In this document: piece by piece, positions 1 to 9,416 of the stretch
Layout: each line of letters starts with the position of its first letter
Numbering within the stretch: the stretch's first letter is position 1
NCBI GenBank assembly: GCA_938005315.1
Contig: CALLOB010000016.1
Coordinates: 1-63,211 of the forward strand
Direction of reading: 5' to 3'
Origin: an uncultured Phycisphaerae bacterium
GTDB lineage: Bacteria > Planctomycetota > Phycisphaerae > UBA1845 > PWPN01
Length of the DNA stretch: 63,211 nucleotides
Translations under genes and position numbers: made by a program
The notes under the pieces: model-generated
The model's input: the letters and a program-made list of their open reading frames with translations, nothing else
Database searches by the model: none
What the model was told of the DNA's origin: nothing

Positions 1-150
1 GGGCCCGCATTCCTCTGGAGGGCCCCGCTCGGTCGGGGCCGTGCGCAAAGGCCCGCGATCGCGGCCGCGACGGAGCGCGTCCCCGCGGCGTGGGCAGCGG
101 GCGGGGCGACAGTCGGAGGGGGCACCCGGGGGCGTCTGCGCCGACGCCGC

Positions 151-156
151 TATAAT
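151..156 (+). promoter_or_regulatory. -10 element (TATAAT) of mqnA
   Basis: A perfect TATAAT lies only 11 nt before the mqnA ATG at 168. A start site 6-8 nt downstream of it would leave a leader of about 5 nt. No Shine-Dalgarno is visible before the ATG, which fits a leaderless or near-leaderless mRNA. No convincing -35 is seen. Confidence 0.5.
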
Positions 157-167
157 GACCTGCCGAA

Positions 168-971
168 ATGAACCAGCGCGACGCCCATAACCGAGCCGTT
201 ACCCGCCTGGGGGTGGTGTCTTTCCTGAACGCCCGGCCGCTGATCGAGGGTTTGCGGGGTCGGCCCGATCTGGCCCTTCACGAGGCCGTGCCCGCGCGGC
301 TGGGCGGCATGCTCGCCGAGGGACTGCTCGACGCCGCCCTGGTTCCGGTGATCGACCTGGCTCGCTCCCGCGGCCGGTGGACGCGGGTTTCGGACGTCTG
401 CATCGGCTCCGACGGGCCGACGCTCACGGTGCGGGTGTTCGCCCGGGTGCCGCCGGAGCGGATCGAGGTGCTGCACGCCGACACGGATTCGCACACCTCG
501 GTGGTCCTGGCCCGGCTGATCTGGCGGCACGTCTACGGCCGCTCTCCGGTGGTCGTGCCGCTGGACGGACGCAAGCCTTCCGACGACCGCGAGGCCGTGC
601 TGCTGATCGGCGACAAGGTCGTCACATCGGATATGACCGGTTTTCCGCACGAGCTGGACCTCGGCGAGGCCTGGAAACGGTGGACCGGCCTGCCTTTCGT
701 CTTCGCGGTGTGGGCGGCCCCGGCGGGTGTCGAACCGTCGGGGCTGGCCGAAATCCTTGAACGCGCGCGCGACCGGGGAGTGGCTCGCGCTGCCGCGATC
801 GCATGGGAGCAGGGCCCGGCCCGGGGCTGGCCGGCGGGGCTGGCCGAGGAATATCTCGTGCGCCGGCTGATCTACCGGCTGACCCCCGCGGCGCTGGCCG
901 GTCTGGAGCGTTATACCGCCCTGGCCGGGGAGGCCGGCTGGATCGAGACTCCCTCGAGCACGGTGTCATGA
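168..971 (+). CDS. mqnA: Chorismate dehydratase MqnA (futalosine pathway)
   Basis: MqnA dehydrates chorismate to 3-enolpyruvoylbenzoate, the first step of futalosine-pathway menaquinone synthesis in the cytoplasm. The 267-residue product has the family's usual length. It carries the N-terminal signature LGVVSFLNARPL (about residues 14-25) and the internal CIGSDGPTLTVRVF stretch typical of MqnA. The ATG at 168 is chosen because a TATAAT lies immediately upstream and no earlier in-frame start exists. Its TGA overlaps the ATG of mqnC (ATGA at 968-971), so the two are translationally coupled. Family assignment is firm; substrate is inferred from the family. Confidence 0.93.
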   Translation: MNQRDAHNRAVTRLGVVSFLNARPLIEGLRGRPDLALHEAVPARLGGMLAEGLLDAALVPVIDLARSRGRWTRVSDVCIGSDGPTLTVRVFARVPPERIEVLHADTDSHTSVVLARLIWRHVYGRSPVVVPLDGRKPSDDREAVLLIGDKVVTSDMTGFPHELDLGEAWKRWTGLPFVFAVWAAPAGVEPSGLAEILERARDRGVARAAAIAWEQGPARGWPAGLAEEYLVRRLIYRLTPAALAGLERYTALAGEAGWIETPSSTVS

Positions 972-2173
972 ACTCGTCCGCCCACTTCTCTCCTGCCGTA
1001 GCGGCGAGGCTTTCCCGCATCACGCCAGCCGAGGCGCTGGAGGCCTTCCGCGAATCGAATCTGCTCGACCTCGGACGCCAGGCTCACGAGGCCGCCTGCC
1101 GTCTGCATCCCGAGCCGTGGCGTACCTATGTGGTGGACCGCAACATCAACTACTCCAACTGGTGCACCGCCGGATGCCTGTTCTGCAACTTCCGGGCGGA
1201 CGCCTCCGGCGTTCCGGGAGCGGTAGCGACGGCCGGCGGGGGCGCCGGCCGCTGCGCAGAGACGCGCGGTGGTGCCGGCCGCACGGCCGGTCGTGTCGGA
1301 TACGTGTTGGACTTTGACACCATCGGTCGGAAGATCCAGGAGCTGGTGGACATCGGCGGCACGCAGGTGCTGATGCAGGGCGGGCTGGTGCCGCCGGAAA
1401 TCCTGGGTTTTGAGTGGTACCTGGAACTGCTGCGGTTCATCCGCCGGGAGTTTCCGACGATTCACATCCATGCCTTCAGTCCGCCGGAGATCTTCGCCTT
1501 TCACCGTGCCTTCGGTCTGCCGCTGCGGGAGGTGCTGCTGCGGCTGCGCGACGCGGGCCTGGACACGATTCCCGGCGGCGGGGCCGAGATCCTGGTGGAC
1601 CGGGTCCGCGACCGCATCAGTCCCGGCAAGACGCGCAGCGACGAGTATCTGGAGGTGATGCGCACCGCTCACGGCATCGGGATGCGCACGAGCATCACGA
1701 TGATGTTCGGGCACATCGAAACCATCCCGGAGCGGATCGAGCACCTGCGGCGCATCCGGGATCTGCAGGATGAGACCGGAGGATTCACCGCGTTCATCTG
1801 CTGGACGTTTCAGCCGGAGAACACGCCGCTGGGACGTTTCCCGGTGGTGGATCCCAACGACCTTGCCGAGCCAGACGGCCTCCACCTGTCCCTGTCGAGT
1901 GCCTGCGACTACCTCCGTACGCTGGCGGTCGCCCGGTTGTTTCTGGACAACATCCCCAACCTCCAGGCCAGTTGGGTGACGCAGGGCCCCAAGGTGGGCC
2001 AGCTGGCCCTTTTCTTCGGGGCCAACGATTTCGGCTCGGTGATGATGGAGGAAAATGTGGTCAGTGCGGCCGGGACGACATACCGGCTGAATGAGGCGGA
2101 AATCCGTCGGCTGATTTCGGACGCCGGGTGGAAACCCCGGAAGCGGGACTGCTTCTATCGGCTGCTGGATTGA
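968..2173 (+). CDS. mqnC: Radical SAM cyclic dehypoxanthinyl futalosine synthase MqnC
   Basis: MqnC cyclises dehypoxanthine futalosine by radical chemistry in menaquinone synthesis. The 401-residue protein has the radical-SAM CxxxCxxC cluster at C66, C70 and C73, then PGGGAEILVDRVRDRISP and TMMFGHIET, both diagnostic of MqnC and separating it from MqnE. It starts at the ATG overlapping the mqnA stop. Oddly, a Gly/Ala/Arg-rich stretch of about 25-30 residues sits just after the cluster (nt about 1198-1300), where relatives have a short segment. The DNA there is rich in GCCGGC palindromes. The frame is intact, so it is probably functional. Confidence 0.92.
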   Translation: MNSSAHFSPAVAARLSRITPAEALEAFRESNLLDLGRQAHEAACRLHPEPWRTYVVDRNINYSNWCTAGCLFCNFRADASGVPGAVATAGGGAGRCAETRGGAGRTAGRVGYVLDFDTIGRKIQELVDIGGTQVLMQGGLVPPEILGFEWYLELLRFIRREFPTIHIHAFSPPEIFAFHRAFGLPLREVLLRLRDAGLDTIPGGGAEILVDRVRDRISPGKTRSDEYLEVMRTAHGIGMRTSITMMFGHIETIPERIEHLRRIRDLQDETGGFTAFICWTFQPENTPLGRFPVVDPNDLAEPDGLHLSLSSACDYLRTLAVARLFLDNIPNLQASWVTQGPKVGQLALFFGANDFGSVMMEENVVSAAGTTYRLNEAEIRRLISDAGWKPRKRDCFYRLLD

Positions 2174-2521
2174 AGCGGTCTTGTCGGCTGATTCAGATGT
2201 AAGTTTTTTGATTTCAAGTATCAAGAATTGATTTCATTGACGGCATGTTTCGGATGTTTCAATATCCGACGCTTCCGGCATTCAATAGAGGGCGGCAAAA
2301 ATAAATTGAAGATGTAATCATGGCGGTCCTCTATGGTCGGCTTCAGGTCGTCTGGGTACCGGCATTCGGCCCGAAAATAACGATCTTTTTTCTTGCAAAC
2401 GGGGATCGGGGGGTGGAAAATAGGCAGATGTTCGGCCGGGCTTCTGGCGCGCCTGGGAGCCTGGGTCGCAAGGAGGAGTGGAAAACAGAAACGTTCGGGA
2501 AAAGGAAAAAGGAGGATCTCT
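2174..2521 (+). other. Relatively AT-rich intergenic region before the PEP-CTERM gene
   Basis: No gene is supported here. The first 150 nt are the most AT-rich stretch in the window. TTGATTTCA occurs at 2208-2216 and again at 2228-2236, 20 bp apart. A weak dyad, TCGGAT/ATCCGA (2250-2255 and 2264-2269), could be a poor terminator for mqnC. The 3' part carries the candidate promoter and the purine-rich ribosome-binding region of the next gene. Confidence 0.5.
2393..2422 (+). promoter_or_regulatory. Candidate promoter of the PEP-CTERM gene
   Basis: TTGCAA (2393-2398) and AAAATA (2417-2422) are separated by 18 bp and lie about 100 nt before the start codon. The match is modest. No sigma-54-type GG-N10-GC element aligned with the TTGC was found. 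Confidence 0.3.
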
Positions 2522-3241
2522 ATGAAGCGCTTGACACTGGCCGCAATGGTGGCCTTGGCTGTGGCCGGAACGGCGTGGGCCCAGTATGACCTGGGGATCA
2601 CCGTCCGCACCTACCTTGGAGATGACAACTGGCAAGACTGGAACATTCAGCCTGAAGGCGTGCCCGGCGAAGGCGGCAGTATGATCTACTCCGGCAATTG
2701 GACCTCCGGGACGGGAGCCTGGTGGTGCGGTTGGGACATTATCGGCAAGGCCGATCCGTTCGTTTCGGCGAACATCACCTTCCGTAATACGATGCCCACC
2801 TCGCAGATCTACACGGTGATCGTAACGCAGCCGATTTTCCCGCCGATTCTGCCGAGCACGCTCATCGGTGGTTCGACTGGTGGCTCGCTGACGGACACCA
2901 ACAACGATGGAAGCGGTTTCCTCAAGACCGCTCTGGGGGCCCCGTTGTACACGGGTCGGCTGGACGGCACCGGCGTGTTGCCGATCTATCCGGATCCCAC
3001 GACGTTCAGCATCATTTTTGCGGGCCAGACGGTGACCATTCCGGCCCAGAACCCCGGCCTTCCGGGTCCGACGATTCCGTCGATCGGGGTGACCGGCTCG
3101 ATCAGCATCATGCACCAGTTCGAGCTGTCGCCTGGCGACTCGGTGGGGTTCACGAGCTTCTTCGTAGCCGAGGTTCCCGAGCCGGCGGCCGCAGTGCTGC
3201 TGGCCTTCGGCAGCCTGGCGATGCTGCGTCGCCGCCGCTGA
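2522..3241 (+). CDS. PEP-CTERM sorting-domain protein
   Basis: A secreted protein of 239 residues. Residues 1-20 form a Sec signal peptide (MKRLTLAAMVALAVAGTAWA). The C-terminus is a classic PEP-CTERM tripartite signal: VPEP, a hydrophobic stretch, and RRRR at the end. Such proteins are cleaved by an exosortase at the Pro-Glu-Pro motif. The start at 2522 is set by the GGAGG about 7 nt upstream and by the signal peptide. The mature part is Gly/Thr/Pro-rich with no recognised domain. No exosortase gene lies in the window. The gene stands alone and ends in a strong terminator. Confidence 0.85.
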   Translation: MKRLTLAAMVALAVAGTAWAQYDLGITVRTYLGDDNWQDWNIQPEGVPGEGGSMIYSGNWTSGTGAWWCGWDIIGKADPFVSANITFRNTMPTSQIYTVIVTQPIFPPILPSTLIGGSTGGSLTDTNNDGSGFLKTALGAPLYTGRLDGTGVLPIYPDPTTFSIIFAGQTVTIPAQNPGLPGPTIPSIGVTGSISIMHQFELSPGDSVGFTSFFVAEVPEPAAAVLLAFGSLAMLRRRR

Positions 3242-3266
3242 GCCCGGTTACGGATATGAAGCAGGC

Positions 3267-3301
3267 AGGCCGCCGGTCGCCCATGGGTTGACCGGCGGCC
3301 T
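3267..3301 (+). terminator. Rho-independent terminator after the PEP-CTERM gene
   Basis: A perfect 12-bp stem, AGGCCGCCGGTC (3267-3278) paired with GACCGGCGGCCT (3290-3301), with an 11-nt loop. It is followed by GTTTATT and begins 26 nt after the stop codon. Confidence 0.85.
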
Positions 3302-3829
3302 GTTTATTGCGCGCTCTCAGACCTGATTCGCTCTGTCTGGAGTGCAGGCCTTGCCTGCCAGGTCCGCGGCCGGCTTTCGTGGTCGGCGGCGGGCGAGAGT
3401 ATAATGCCGCTCATGCACAGGGCCGGTCGCTCATGCCGATGGACGCGCTGGGGCCTGCCCATACGGGGCGGAAGGCCTTCGGCGATCCCTGTGGCCATGG
3501 CCGCGGTACTCCGTATGTCGGTGCTGGGGGCCAGGCCGACTGCGGTCTTGTGGCCGACCGTCCCGGCGGCGATGATTCGGCGAGAGGAGTCGCCGCCCGG
3601 TGATCCTCATCCGGCGTCGCCGGCCGGCGGATCGGGCCTGCGGGCCAGCTTTTCGGCCGGCCGGCTGTCGCGGCGTGCCGGGATGGCGGTGGTACGGCTG
3701 GCGGCCTGGCTGCGGGTCATGGGCTTAAGCGGCGTGCGGGCCCGCTGATCAGGTCTTTCCTTCCCGGGCGTTTTCATTCGACCAGACAACAGGCGTCCCC
3801 GGCGCGGCCGGGCTTGACCTCAGGCTGGT
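3302..3829 (+). other. Region before secA with an orphan TATAAT and an uncertain small ORF
   Basis: No gene is firmly supported. A TATAAT at 3400-3405, with a weak TTCGTG 18 bp upstream, precedes an ATG at 3413 that opens an Arg/Gly-rich 111-codon frame to 3748. Its composition looks like GC-driven noise and no domain is recognisable. The TATAAT could instead drive secA with a long leader. No clear promoter lies closer to secA. Confidence 0.35.
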
Positions 3830-6800
3830 GTGCACATGTCTGCGATCCTTGGTTTCCCGAACTGGCTTTTTCGCAAGGTGATCGGCACCCGGAACGACCG
3901 GATTCTCCGGCGGCTCGGGGTGGTGGCCGACCGGGTTCTGGCTTTGGAGGCCGAGTACCGGGCGCTGAGTCCCGAAGAGCTGCGGGGCCGCAGCGAGCAG
4001 TTCAGGAAGCGTCTGGCGGCCGGCGAGTCCGTCGCGTCGGTGCTTCCTGAGGCGATGGCCGCCTTGCGCGAGGCCTCGGACCGGGCGCGGGCCCACCGGC
4101 ACTTTCACTGCCAGGTCATCGGCGGTCAGGTGCTGTTTCACGGCAACGTGGCGGAGATGCGGACCGGCGAAGGCAAGACCATCGTCTGCCACCTGGCGGC
4201 CTACGTGAAGTTCCTTCAGGGCAGGAAGGTGCACATCGTCACGGTCAACGATTATCTGGTCCGTCGCGACGCGGAGTTCGCACGGCCGATCTTCGAGCTG
4301 CTGGGGGCGACGGTCGGCTTCATCCAGGCGCAGGAGGACCCCAGCGGGCAGGAGGGCCTGCGGCAGAAGGCCTATGCCTGCGACATCACCTACGGCACCA
4401 ACAGCGAGTTCGGCTTTGACTACCTCCGGGACAACATGAAGATCCGCCGCGAGGACCAGGTGCAGGGGCCGCTGGATTATGCGATCGTGGATGAGGTCGA
4501 TTCGATCCTGATCGACGAGGCCCGCACGCCGTTGATCATCAGCGGTCCGGCCCACGACGACGTGGGCCGCTACAAGTGGGCCGACGGCCTGGCCCGCTCG
4601 CTGGTGCGGCGGCAGGCGGTGCTGAACGCCGAGACGGCGCGGCGGCTGGAGGAGTGGGGCGACCATCCGCCGGAGCACCTGCTGAAGAACCCGAAGTTCG
4701 ACGACGCCCGCAAGCGGTTCCGCGTCGATCCTCTGATGCTGACCGAGGACGAGGCCGAGGCCATCCTGCACAAGCAGCTCTATGTGGTGCAGCGGGAGCG
4801 CAAGAGCGTCCACCTGACCCACGACGGCGTGGCCGTGGCTCAGGAGGAGGCCGGCATCGGCAGTTTCTACGTCGGGGCGAACATGGAGTGTCCGCACCTG
4901 ATCGAGAACGCGCTGCGGGCCCACGTGGTGTATGAGCGGGACAAGGAGTACGTGGTCCAGGACCGGCAGATCATCATCGTCGACGAGTTCACCGGCCGGC
5001 TGATGCACGGCCGGCAGTGGTCCGACGGGCTGCACCAGGCGGTGGAGGCCAAGGAGAACGTGCCGGTCAAGGAAGAAACCCAGACCATGGCCACGATCAC
5101 TATCCAGAACTTCCTGAAACTCTACGCCAGCAAGGCGGGCATGACCGGCACGGCCATGACCGAGAGCGAGGAGTTCATGAAGATCTACAAGCTGGAGGTG
5201 GTGGCCATTCCGACGAACCGTCCGGTCAACCGCATCGATCACAACGACCGGATCTACCGGACGTTCGAGGGCAAGTACGAGATGATCGTGGACGAGATCC
5301 ACGAGGTGCATCGCCGGGGCCGGCCGGCGGACCCGTTCCTGCTGGCGGACGTCTTCCGGCGGTACCGTCCGATTCTCGAGGCCCGGCGGGCAGCGGGGGA
5401 TGGTGCGGCGGCCGGGCACCTGGCCCGGCTGGACGAGGCCATGCGGCGGTTCGACGCGGCCGAGCTGGGCGACACCGAGACGATCGCGTTCATGCTGGAG
5501 ACTTACGACGAGCTGCTCGGCGAGCTGGCCACCGGCCGGCCCGTGCTGGTGGGCACGACCAGCGTCGAGAACTCCGAGAAGCTCTCGGGTCTTCTGCAGC
5601 GCCGCTACGGGATCGAGCACGAGGTACTCAACGCCAAGCAGCACGCCCGCGAGGCCGAGATCGTCGCCAAGGCCGGCGAGCGCCACCTGCCGGCGCGGGG
5701 CAGCGATAAGCGTCCCCGGGGCAACGTCACCATCGCCACCAACATGGCCGGGCGGGGCACGGACATCAAACTCGGGCCCGGCGTGGTGTATGCCAGGTGC
5801 AAGGTGCCCGCCCCAGCCGCCGAATCGGCCGGCGACGCGGCGGTTGCCTCGCGGACCATGTATCCGCCGGGGTCCACGAAGTGCTGCATCCGGTGCGAAG
5901 AGTACGACGCCCGCACGGGTTGCGCCCACTGCTTCAAGCCCAAGGTCGATCCGCGTTTTCCGGCCCTGGGCCGGACCATCTGTCCGCTGAACGTGCCCTG
6001 CGGGCTGCACATCGTGGGCACCGAGCGCCACGAGGCCCGGCGGATCGACAACCAGCTCCGGGGCCGCGCGGGCCGGCAGGGAGATCCGGGCTCCAGCCGC
6101 TTCTTCCTCTCACTGGAAGACGACCTGCTCAAGCTGTTCATGCCCGACTGGATGCTCAAGATGATGGAGCGGCTGGGGTTCACGGAGGGGGTGAGCCTGG
6201 AGGACAAGCGGATCAACAAGGGCATCGAGCGGGCGCAGCGCAAGGTTGAGGAGCGCAACTTCAGCATCCGCAAGCACCTGCTGGAGTGGGATGAGCCGAT
6301 GGATTACCAGCGGCGGGCCTTCTACAGCGAGCGGCAGCGCATCCTCGAGGGTCGTAGCCTCAGCGAGCTGATCTGGCGGATGATCGACGAGGTGATCGAC
6401 CTGGCGGTGGACGACGACCTGGCCGCGGACTATGCGGCCCGTCAGGTGAGCCGCTGGTGCAAGAACGCCCTGGACGTCAACATCGACCCCCGGTACCTGT
6501 CCGACGAGGATCCGGCGTACGTCATGCAGCGGATCCGGGAGAAGGCCAAGGACGAGGTCCGCGACGCCATCCGGACGTCGCTGGGCGAGTACATCGACCC
6601 CGAGGAACCGCCGTCGGCGTGGGACCTCGGCGGGCTGCTGCGCTGGGCCCAGCGGCTGTTCAACCTCTCGGCCACGCAGAACCAGCTCAGGCGGATGGAC
6701 CCTCAGCAGATCGAGGACCTGCTGATCGAGGCCGCCGACCGGCACTTCGACCAGGTCGATCTCTCGGCGGCGGAGGCCTACCTCGACCCGGCCTACGCCC

Positions 6801-7771
6801 GCTCGTCGCTGGCTGACTGGGCCCGGGCGAAGTTTGGCATTGAGATCCGCGGTGATGAGCTGCAGGGCGGGGCGGCGGAGGTCAAACAGATCCTCCGGGA
6901 TCGGGTCCGGGAGGCGTACGTCCGACGCGAGAGGTGGTATCCGGTCGAGACGGTGCTGAACCGCGCGTTCGCGACCTCAGGCACCGACAGCGGCTATGCC
7001 CTGCAGATGATCGCCCAGTGGGTCAACGCCAAGTACGCGCTGGAATGGACCGGCGAGCAGCTCATGGGCAAGAGCGTGGACGAGATCGCCGCGGCGATGG
7101 TCGAGGCCGGCCGGGAGTTTCTGGAAGGCGGGCGGCTGGAGCGTGAGGTGGACGCCGCGTTGAAAGGCGTGGAAGCCGGGAATGTCGACCCGCTGGTGGA
7201 TTGGGGCCTGAGGCGTTTCGGCCGGGCCCTGGACGTCGAGGCCCTCAGGAAGCCCGGAGCCGACCGCCGCGCGGTGCTGCTGGAGGCCGGAAGGGAGCTG
7301 GTCCGCTGGGAGCTGACCCAGCTGGAGCGCTGGGTGCTGCTGCGGATCTACGACCAGGGGTGGAAGGATCACCTGCTAGAGATGGATCACCTCAAGCACG
7401 CGATCATGCAGCGGCCGCTGGGGGGCGACCAGACCCATCCGCAGAGCCAGTACGCCATCGAGGGCCGGGAGCAGTTCGAACAGATGTGGAAGACGATCCG
7501 CGAGCGGGTCACGGACATGATCTTCAAGGTTTCGGCGGGTCAGCCGGGCACGGCGACGGCGGGGGGAATGTCGTCGCGGCTGGAGGCCCGGCACGACTCT
7601 GCCGTCGGGGCGGGCTTCGCCGTGGCCTCGGCCGACCAGCAGGCGGCCATGCGGGCCCAGGGCGAGGCGGCGAAACCGGCCACCATCCGCCGGGAGCAGC
7701 CGCGCGTCGGCCGCAACGCTCCCTGCCCTTGCGGATCGGGCAAGAAGTACAAACAATGTCACGGACGCTGA
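3830..7771 (+). CDS. secA: Protein translocase ATPase SecA, enlarged form (1313 aa)
   Basis: SecA is the motor that drives preproteins through SecYEG. Visible features are Walker A MRTGEGKT (about residue 110), DEVD (about 219), [35 protein letters not shown] and [23 protein letters not shown]. The C-terminal SEC-C zinc motif uses C1299, C1301, C1310 and H1311. At 1313 residues it is about 400 longer than usual. Three regions account for this: about 75 residues before [10 protein letters not shown], a Cys-rich insert (8 Cys, residues 657-724) in the second nucleotide-binding lobe, and about 250 residues in the helical scaffold with four similar modules near 933, 991, 1057 and 1119. The Shine-Dalgarno is weak, so ATG 3836 is also possible. 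Confidence 0.96.
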   Translation: MHMSAILGFPNWLFRKVIGTRNDRILRRLGVVADRVLALEAEYRALSPEELRGRSEQFRKRLAAGESVASVLPEAMAALREASDRARAHRHFHCQVIGGQVLFHGNVAEMRTGEGKTIVCHLAAYVKFLQGRKVHIVTVNDYLVRRDAEFARPIFELLGATVGFIQAQEDPSGQEGLRQKAYACDITYGTNSEFGFDYLRDNMKIRREDQVQGPLDYAIVDEVDSILIDEARTPLIISGPAHDDVGRYKWADGLARSLVRRQAVLNAETARRLEEWGDHPPEHLLKNPKFDDARKRFRVDPLMLTEDEAEAILHKQLYVVQRERKSVHLTHDGVAVAQEEAGIGSFYVGANMECPHLIENALRAHVVYERDKEYVVQDRQIIIVDEFTGRLMHGRQWSDGLHQAVEAKENVPVKEETQTMATITIQNFLKLYASKAGMTGTAMTESEEFMKIYKLEVVAIPTNRPVNRIDHNDRIYRTFEGKYEMIVDEIHEVHRRGRPADPFLLADVFRRYRPILEARRAAGDGAAAGHLARLDEAMRRFDAAELGDTETIAFMLETYDELLGELATGRPVLVGTTSVENSEKLSGLLQRRYGIEHEVLNAKQHAREAEIVAKAGERHLPARGSDKRPRGNVTIATNMAGRGTDIKLGPGVVYARCKVPAPAAESAGDAAVASRTMYPPGSTKCCIRCEEYDARTGCAHCFKPKVDPRFPALGRTICPLNVPCGLHIVGTERHEARRIDNQLRGRAGRQGDPGSSRFFLSLEDDLLKLFMPDWMLKMMERLGFTEGVSLEDKRINKGIERAQRKVEERNFSIRKHLLEWDEPMDYQRRAFYSERQRILEGRSLSELIWRMIDEVIDLAVDDDLAADYAARQVSRWCKNALDVNIDPRYLSDEDPAYVMQRIREKAKDEVRDAIRTSLGEYIDPEEPPSAWDLGGLLRWAQRLFNLSATQNQLRRMDPQQIEDLLIEAADRHFDQVDLSAAEAYLDPAYARSSLADWARAKFGIEIRGDELQGGAAEVKQILRDRVREAYVRRERWYPVETVLNRAFATSGTDSGYALQMIAQWVNAKYALEWTGEQLMGKSVDEIAAAMVEAGREFLEGGRLEREVDAALKGVEAGNVDPLVDWGLRRFGRALDVEALRKPGADRRAVLLEAGRELVRWELTQLERWVLLRIYDQGWKDHLLEMDHLKHAIMQRPLGGDQTHPQSQYAIEGREQFEQMWKTIRERVTDMIFKVSAGQPGTATAGGMSSRLEARHDSAVGAGFAVASADQQAAMRAQGEAAKPATIRREQPRVGRNAPCPCGSGKKYKQCHGR

Positions 7772-7784
7772 CGGAGGCTGGATC

Positions 7785-7991
7785 ATGCCGCTGAGAGACG
7801 ACCGCCTGGGATCGCGCTTCGACCGCCGGCGGGAGAGTGAAGCCCGCCACAGGGCCGGTCTTCCGGGAGAGGACGAAGCCCCGCTGCCCAAGCCCGTCGA
7901 GCCGATTAAGGGCGACGGCCGGCACGTGGGCCGCAACGATCCCTGCCCCTGCGGATCCGGCAGGAAATACAAGAAATGCTGCGGCAAGTGA
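7785..7991 (+). CDS. Small stand-alone SEC-C zinc-motif protein
   Basis: A basic 68-residue protein whose C-terminus is a complete SEC-C motif ([20 protein letters not shown]), with Cys at 54, 56, 65 and 66. It nearly duplicates the SecA tail encoded just upstream. In SecA this motif binds zinc and contacts SecB and ribosomes. The start lies 13 nt after the secA stop, and the 3' end overlaps the next gene by 16 nt, so all three are probably one operon. The rest is charged and shows no domain. It could be a SecA/ribosome adaptor or competitor; that role is inferred only from the motif and location. Confidence 0.75.
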   Translation: MPLRDDRLGSRFDRRRESEARHRAGLPGEDEAPLPKPVEPIKGDGRHVGRNDPCPCGSGRKYKKCCGK

Positions 7992-8464
7992 TCGACCGGC
8001 CGGACCGGCGTCGGGAACCGCATCGTTGCCGGCTCACCGGCCGCGCGGCGGCGGTTGCGGCCGTTCTGTGCACGACGGGGCTGGCGCCCGTTCCGGTCTG
8101 GGCCGGCGACGGGGCGACCTGGTCGCGCGCCTTCTGGGCCAACGTGTGGAACCCGTGGTTCGTGTTCGGCATGGTCGCCCAGGGCGTGTTCTTCATGCGC
8201 TTCGTGATCCAGTGGATTGTCAGCGAGCGGCGGCGGGAGAGCACCATCCCGGTCAGCTTCTGGTATCTCTCGCTGATCGGGGCCCTGGGAACGTTCGTCT
8301 ACGCGGTCGGTCGGGCCGACCCGGTGATCATGATCGCCCAGCTGTTGGCCTGCTTCATCTACATCCGCAACCTCATGCTCATTCACAACCTTGCCCGCCG
8401 CCGGAGGCTGGCCGGCCTGCCGGTGCCCGGCGGACCTTCCCGGTCCGGGACAACCGGTGTTTGA
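7976..8464 (+). CDS. Lipid-A-disaccharide synthase N-terminal (LAB_N) domain membrane protein
   Basis: A 162-residue membrane protein of the LAB_N family, the domain found at the N-terminus of some LpxB proteins and as free-standing small proteins. Predicted membrane segments lie near residues 60-82, 92-112 and 117-138. Family motifs include [36 protein letters not shown] and the final [12 protein letters not shown]. Residues 20-43 look like a signal sequence or another hydrophobic segment. The start overlaps the SEC-C gene by 16 nt. No lpxB or glycosyltransferase partner is adjacent, so its role in envelope glycolipid synthesis is inferred. Confidence 0.8.
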   Translation: MLRQVIDRPDRRREPHRCRLTGRAAAVAAVLCTTGLAPVPVWAGDGATWSRAFWANVWNPWFVFGMVAQGVFFMRFVIQWIVSERRRESTIPVSFWYLSLIGALGTFVYAVGRADPVIMIAQLLACFIYIRNLMLIHNLARRRRLAGLPVPGGPSRSGTTGV

Positions 8465-8626
8465 GCGGCGCTCTCCGACCGTGGGGCCGGCGTGGCCGGG
8501 CGCCATCGGCAGGTCTATGCTCTCTGCGGCACGGATGTCGGGCCGGGCGCCATGCCGACAGCCACATGTCGGGCGGCTGGTTCCAGGCAAGCGCGCACGG
8601 ACCCGACAGGCATGGAGGATTCCGCG

Positions 8627-9205
8627 ATGGTTCTGGTCTCATCGACGATGCTGGAGCTCGAAACGGTCGCCCCGGACTTTGATCTTCCGGACACCGACGG
8701 TCACAGGGTCTCGCTGGCGACGTTCGGGAATCCGCCGGCATACCTGGTGATGTTCATCTGCAACCATTGTCCGTACGTCAAGCACGTACGCGGTGAACTG
8801 GCCGCGCTGGCCCGGGAGTACCAGGCGAAGGGCGTAGCGGTGGTGGGCATCAACTCCAACGACGTGCAGGCCTATCCCGACGACAGTCCAGAGAAGATGA
8901 AGGTCGAGAAGGCCGAGGCCGGCTACACGTTCCCATACCTTTTCGATGAGACCCAGGAGGTCGCCAAGGCCTACCGGGCGGCCTGCACCCCGGACTTCTT
9001 CGTGTTCGACCGCAACCGCCGCCTGTTCTATCGCGGGCAGCTCGACGACAGCCGCCCGGGCAACGGGAAACCGGTGACGGGTCGCGACCTGCGGGCGGCG
9101 CTGGACGCGGTGCTGGCCGGGCGACCGGCTCCCGGTCCACAGCTGCCCAGCGCCGGCTGCAACATCAAGTGGAAGCCGGGCAACGAGCCGGACTACTTCA
9201 AGTGA
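8627..9205 (+). CDS. Thioredoxin-fold (AhpC/TSA-like) redox protein
   Basis: A cytoplasmic 192-residue thioredoxin-fold protein with a CxxC pair (C45-N-H-C48) in the motif FICNHCPYVKH. The peroxiredoxin/thiol-reductase core continues through FPYLFDETQEVAKAYRAACTPDFFVFD, which carries the cis-Pro region. The C-terminal NIKWKPGNEPDYF ending is common in this subfamily. ATG 8627 is preferred because GGAGG (8615-8619) sits 7 nt before it. An upstream ATG at 8612 is less likely. The partner substrate is unknown. There is no signal peptide, so it probably acts in the cytoplasm. Confidence 0.85.
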   Translation: MVLVSSTMLELETVAPDFDLPDTDGHRVSLATFGNPPAYLVMFICNHCPYVKHVRGELAALAREYQAKGVAVVGINSNDVQAYPDDSPEKMKVEKAEAGYTFPYLFDETQEVAKAYRAACTPDFFVFDRNRRLFYRGQLDDSRPGNGKPVTGRDLRAALDAVLAGRPAPGPQLPSAGCNIKWKPGNEPDYFK

Positions 9206-9345
9206 ACCGTCTCCCCCTGCGGCTCTCGCGTGTGCATGTCCCGCATGGGCGGCCCGACGTCCGAAGAAGCACCTTTGTCCGCCCGGATCTCCGCCGGCTT
9301 TTCTGGCGACCCGCCGGCTCGATCTTCACACATGATCGTGGGGCT

Positions 9346-9374
9346 TTGCCCGCTGACGCGGCCCGGGTTACCAT
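9346..9374 (+). promoter_or_regulatory. Candidate promoter of the URO-D family gene
   Basis: TTGCCC (9346-9351), a 17-bp spacer and TACCAT (9369-9374) followed by TCCGG. The -10 with its downstream CCGG resembles those before gatA, bpt and larA. It lies about 40 nt upstream of the start at 9417. Confidence 0.4.
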
Positions 9375-9416
9375 TCCGGACGTGTATCGGAGTCCGTCGC
9401 GCGGAGACCCACAGGC

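Noticed and set aside
3413..3748. A small ORF right after a TATAAT
   Set aside because: The promoter-like box is real but the 111 residues are Arg/Pro/Gly-rich with no recognisable feature; kept only as a note in the region before secA.
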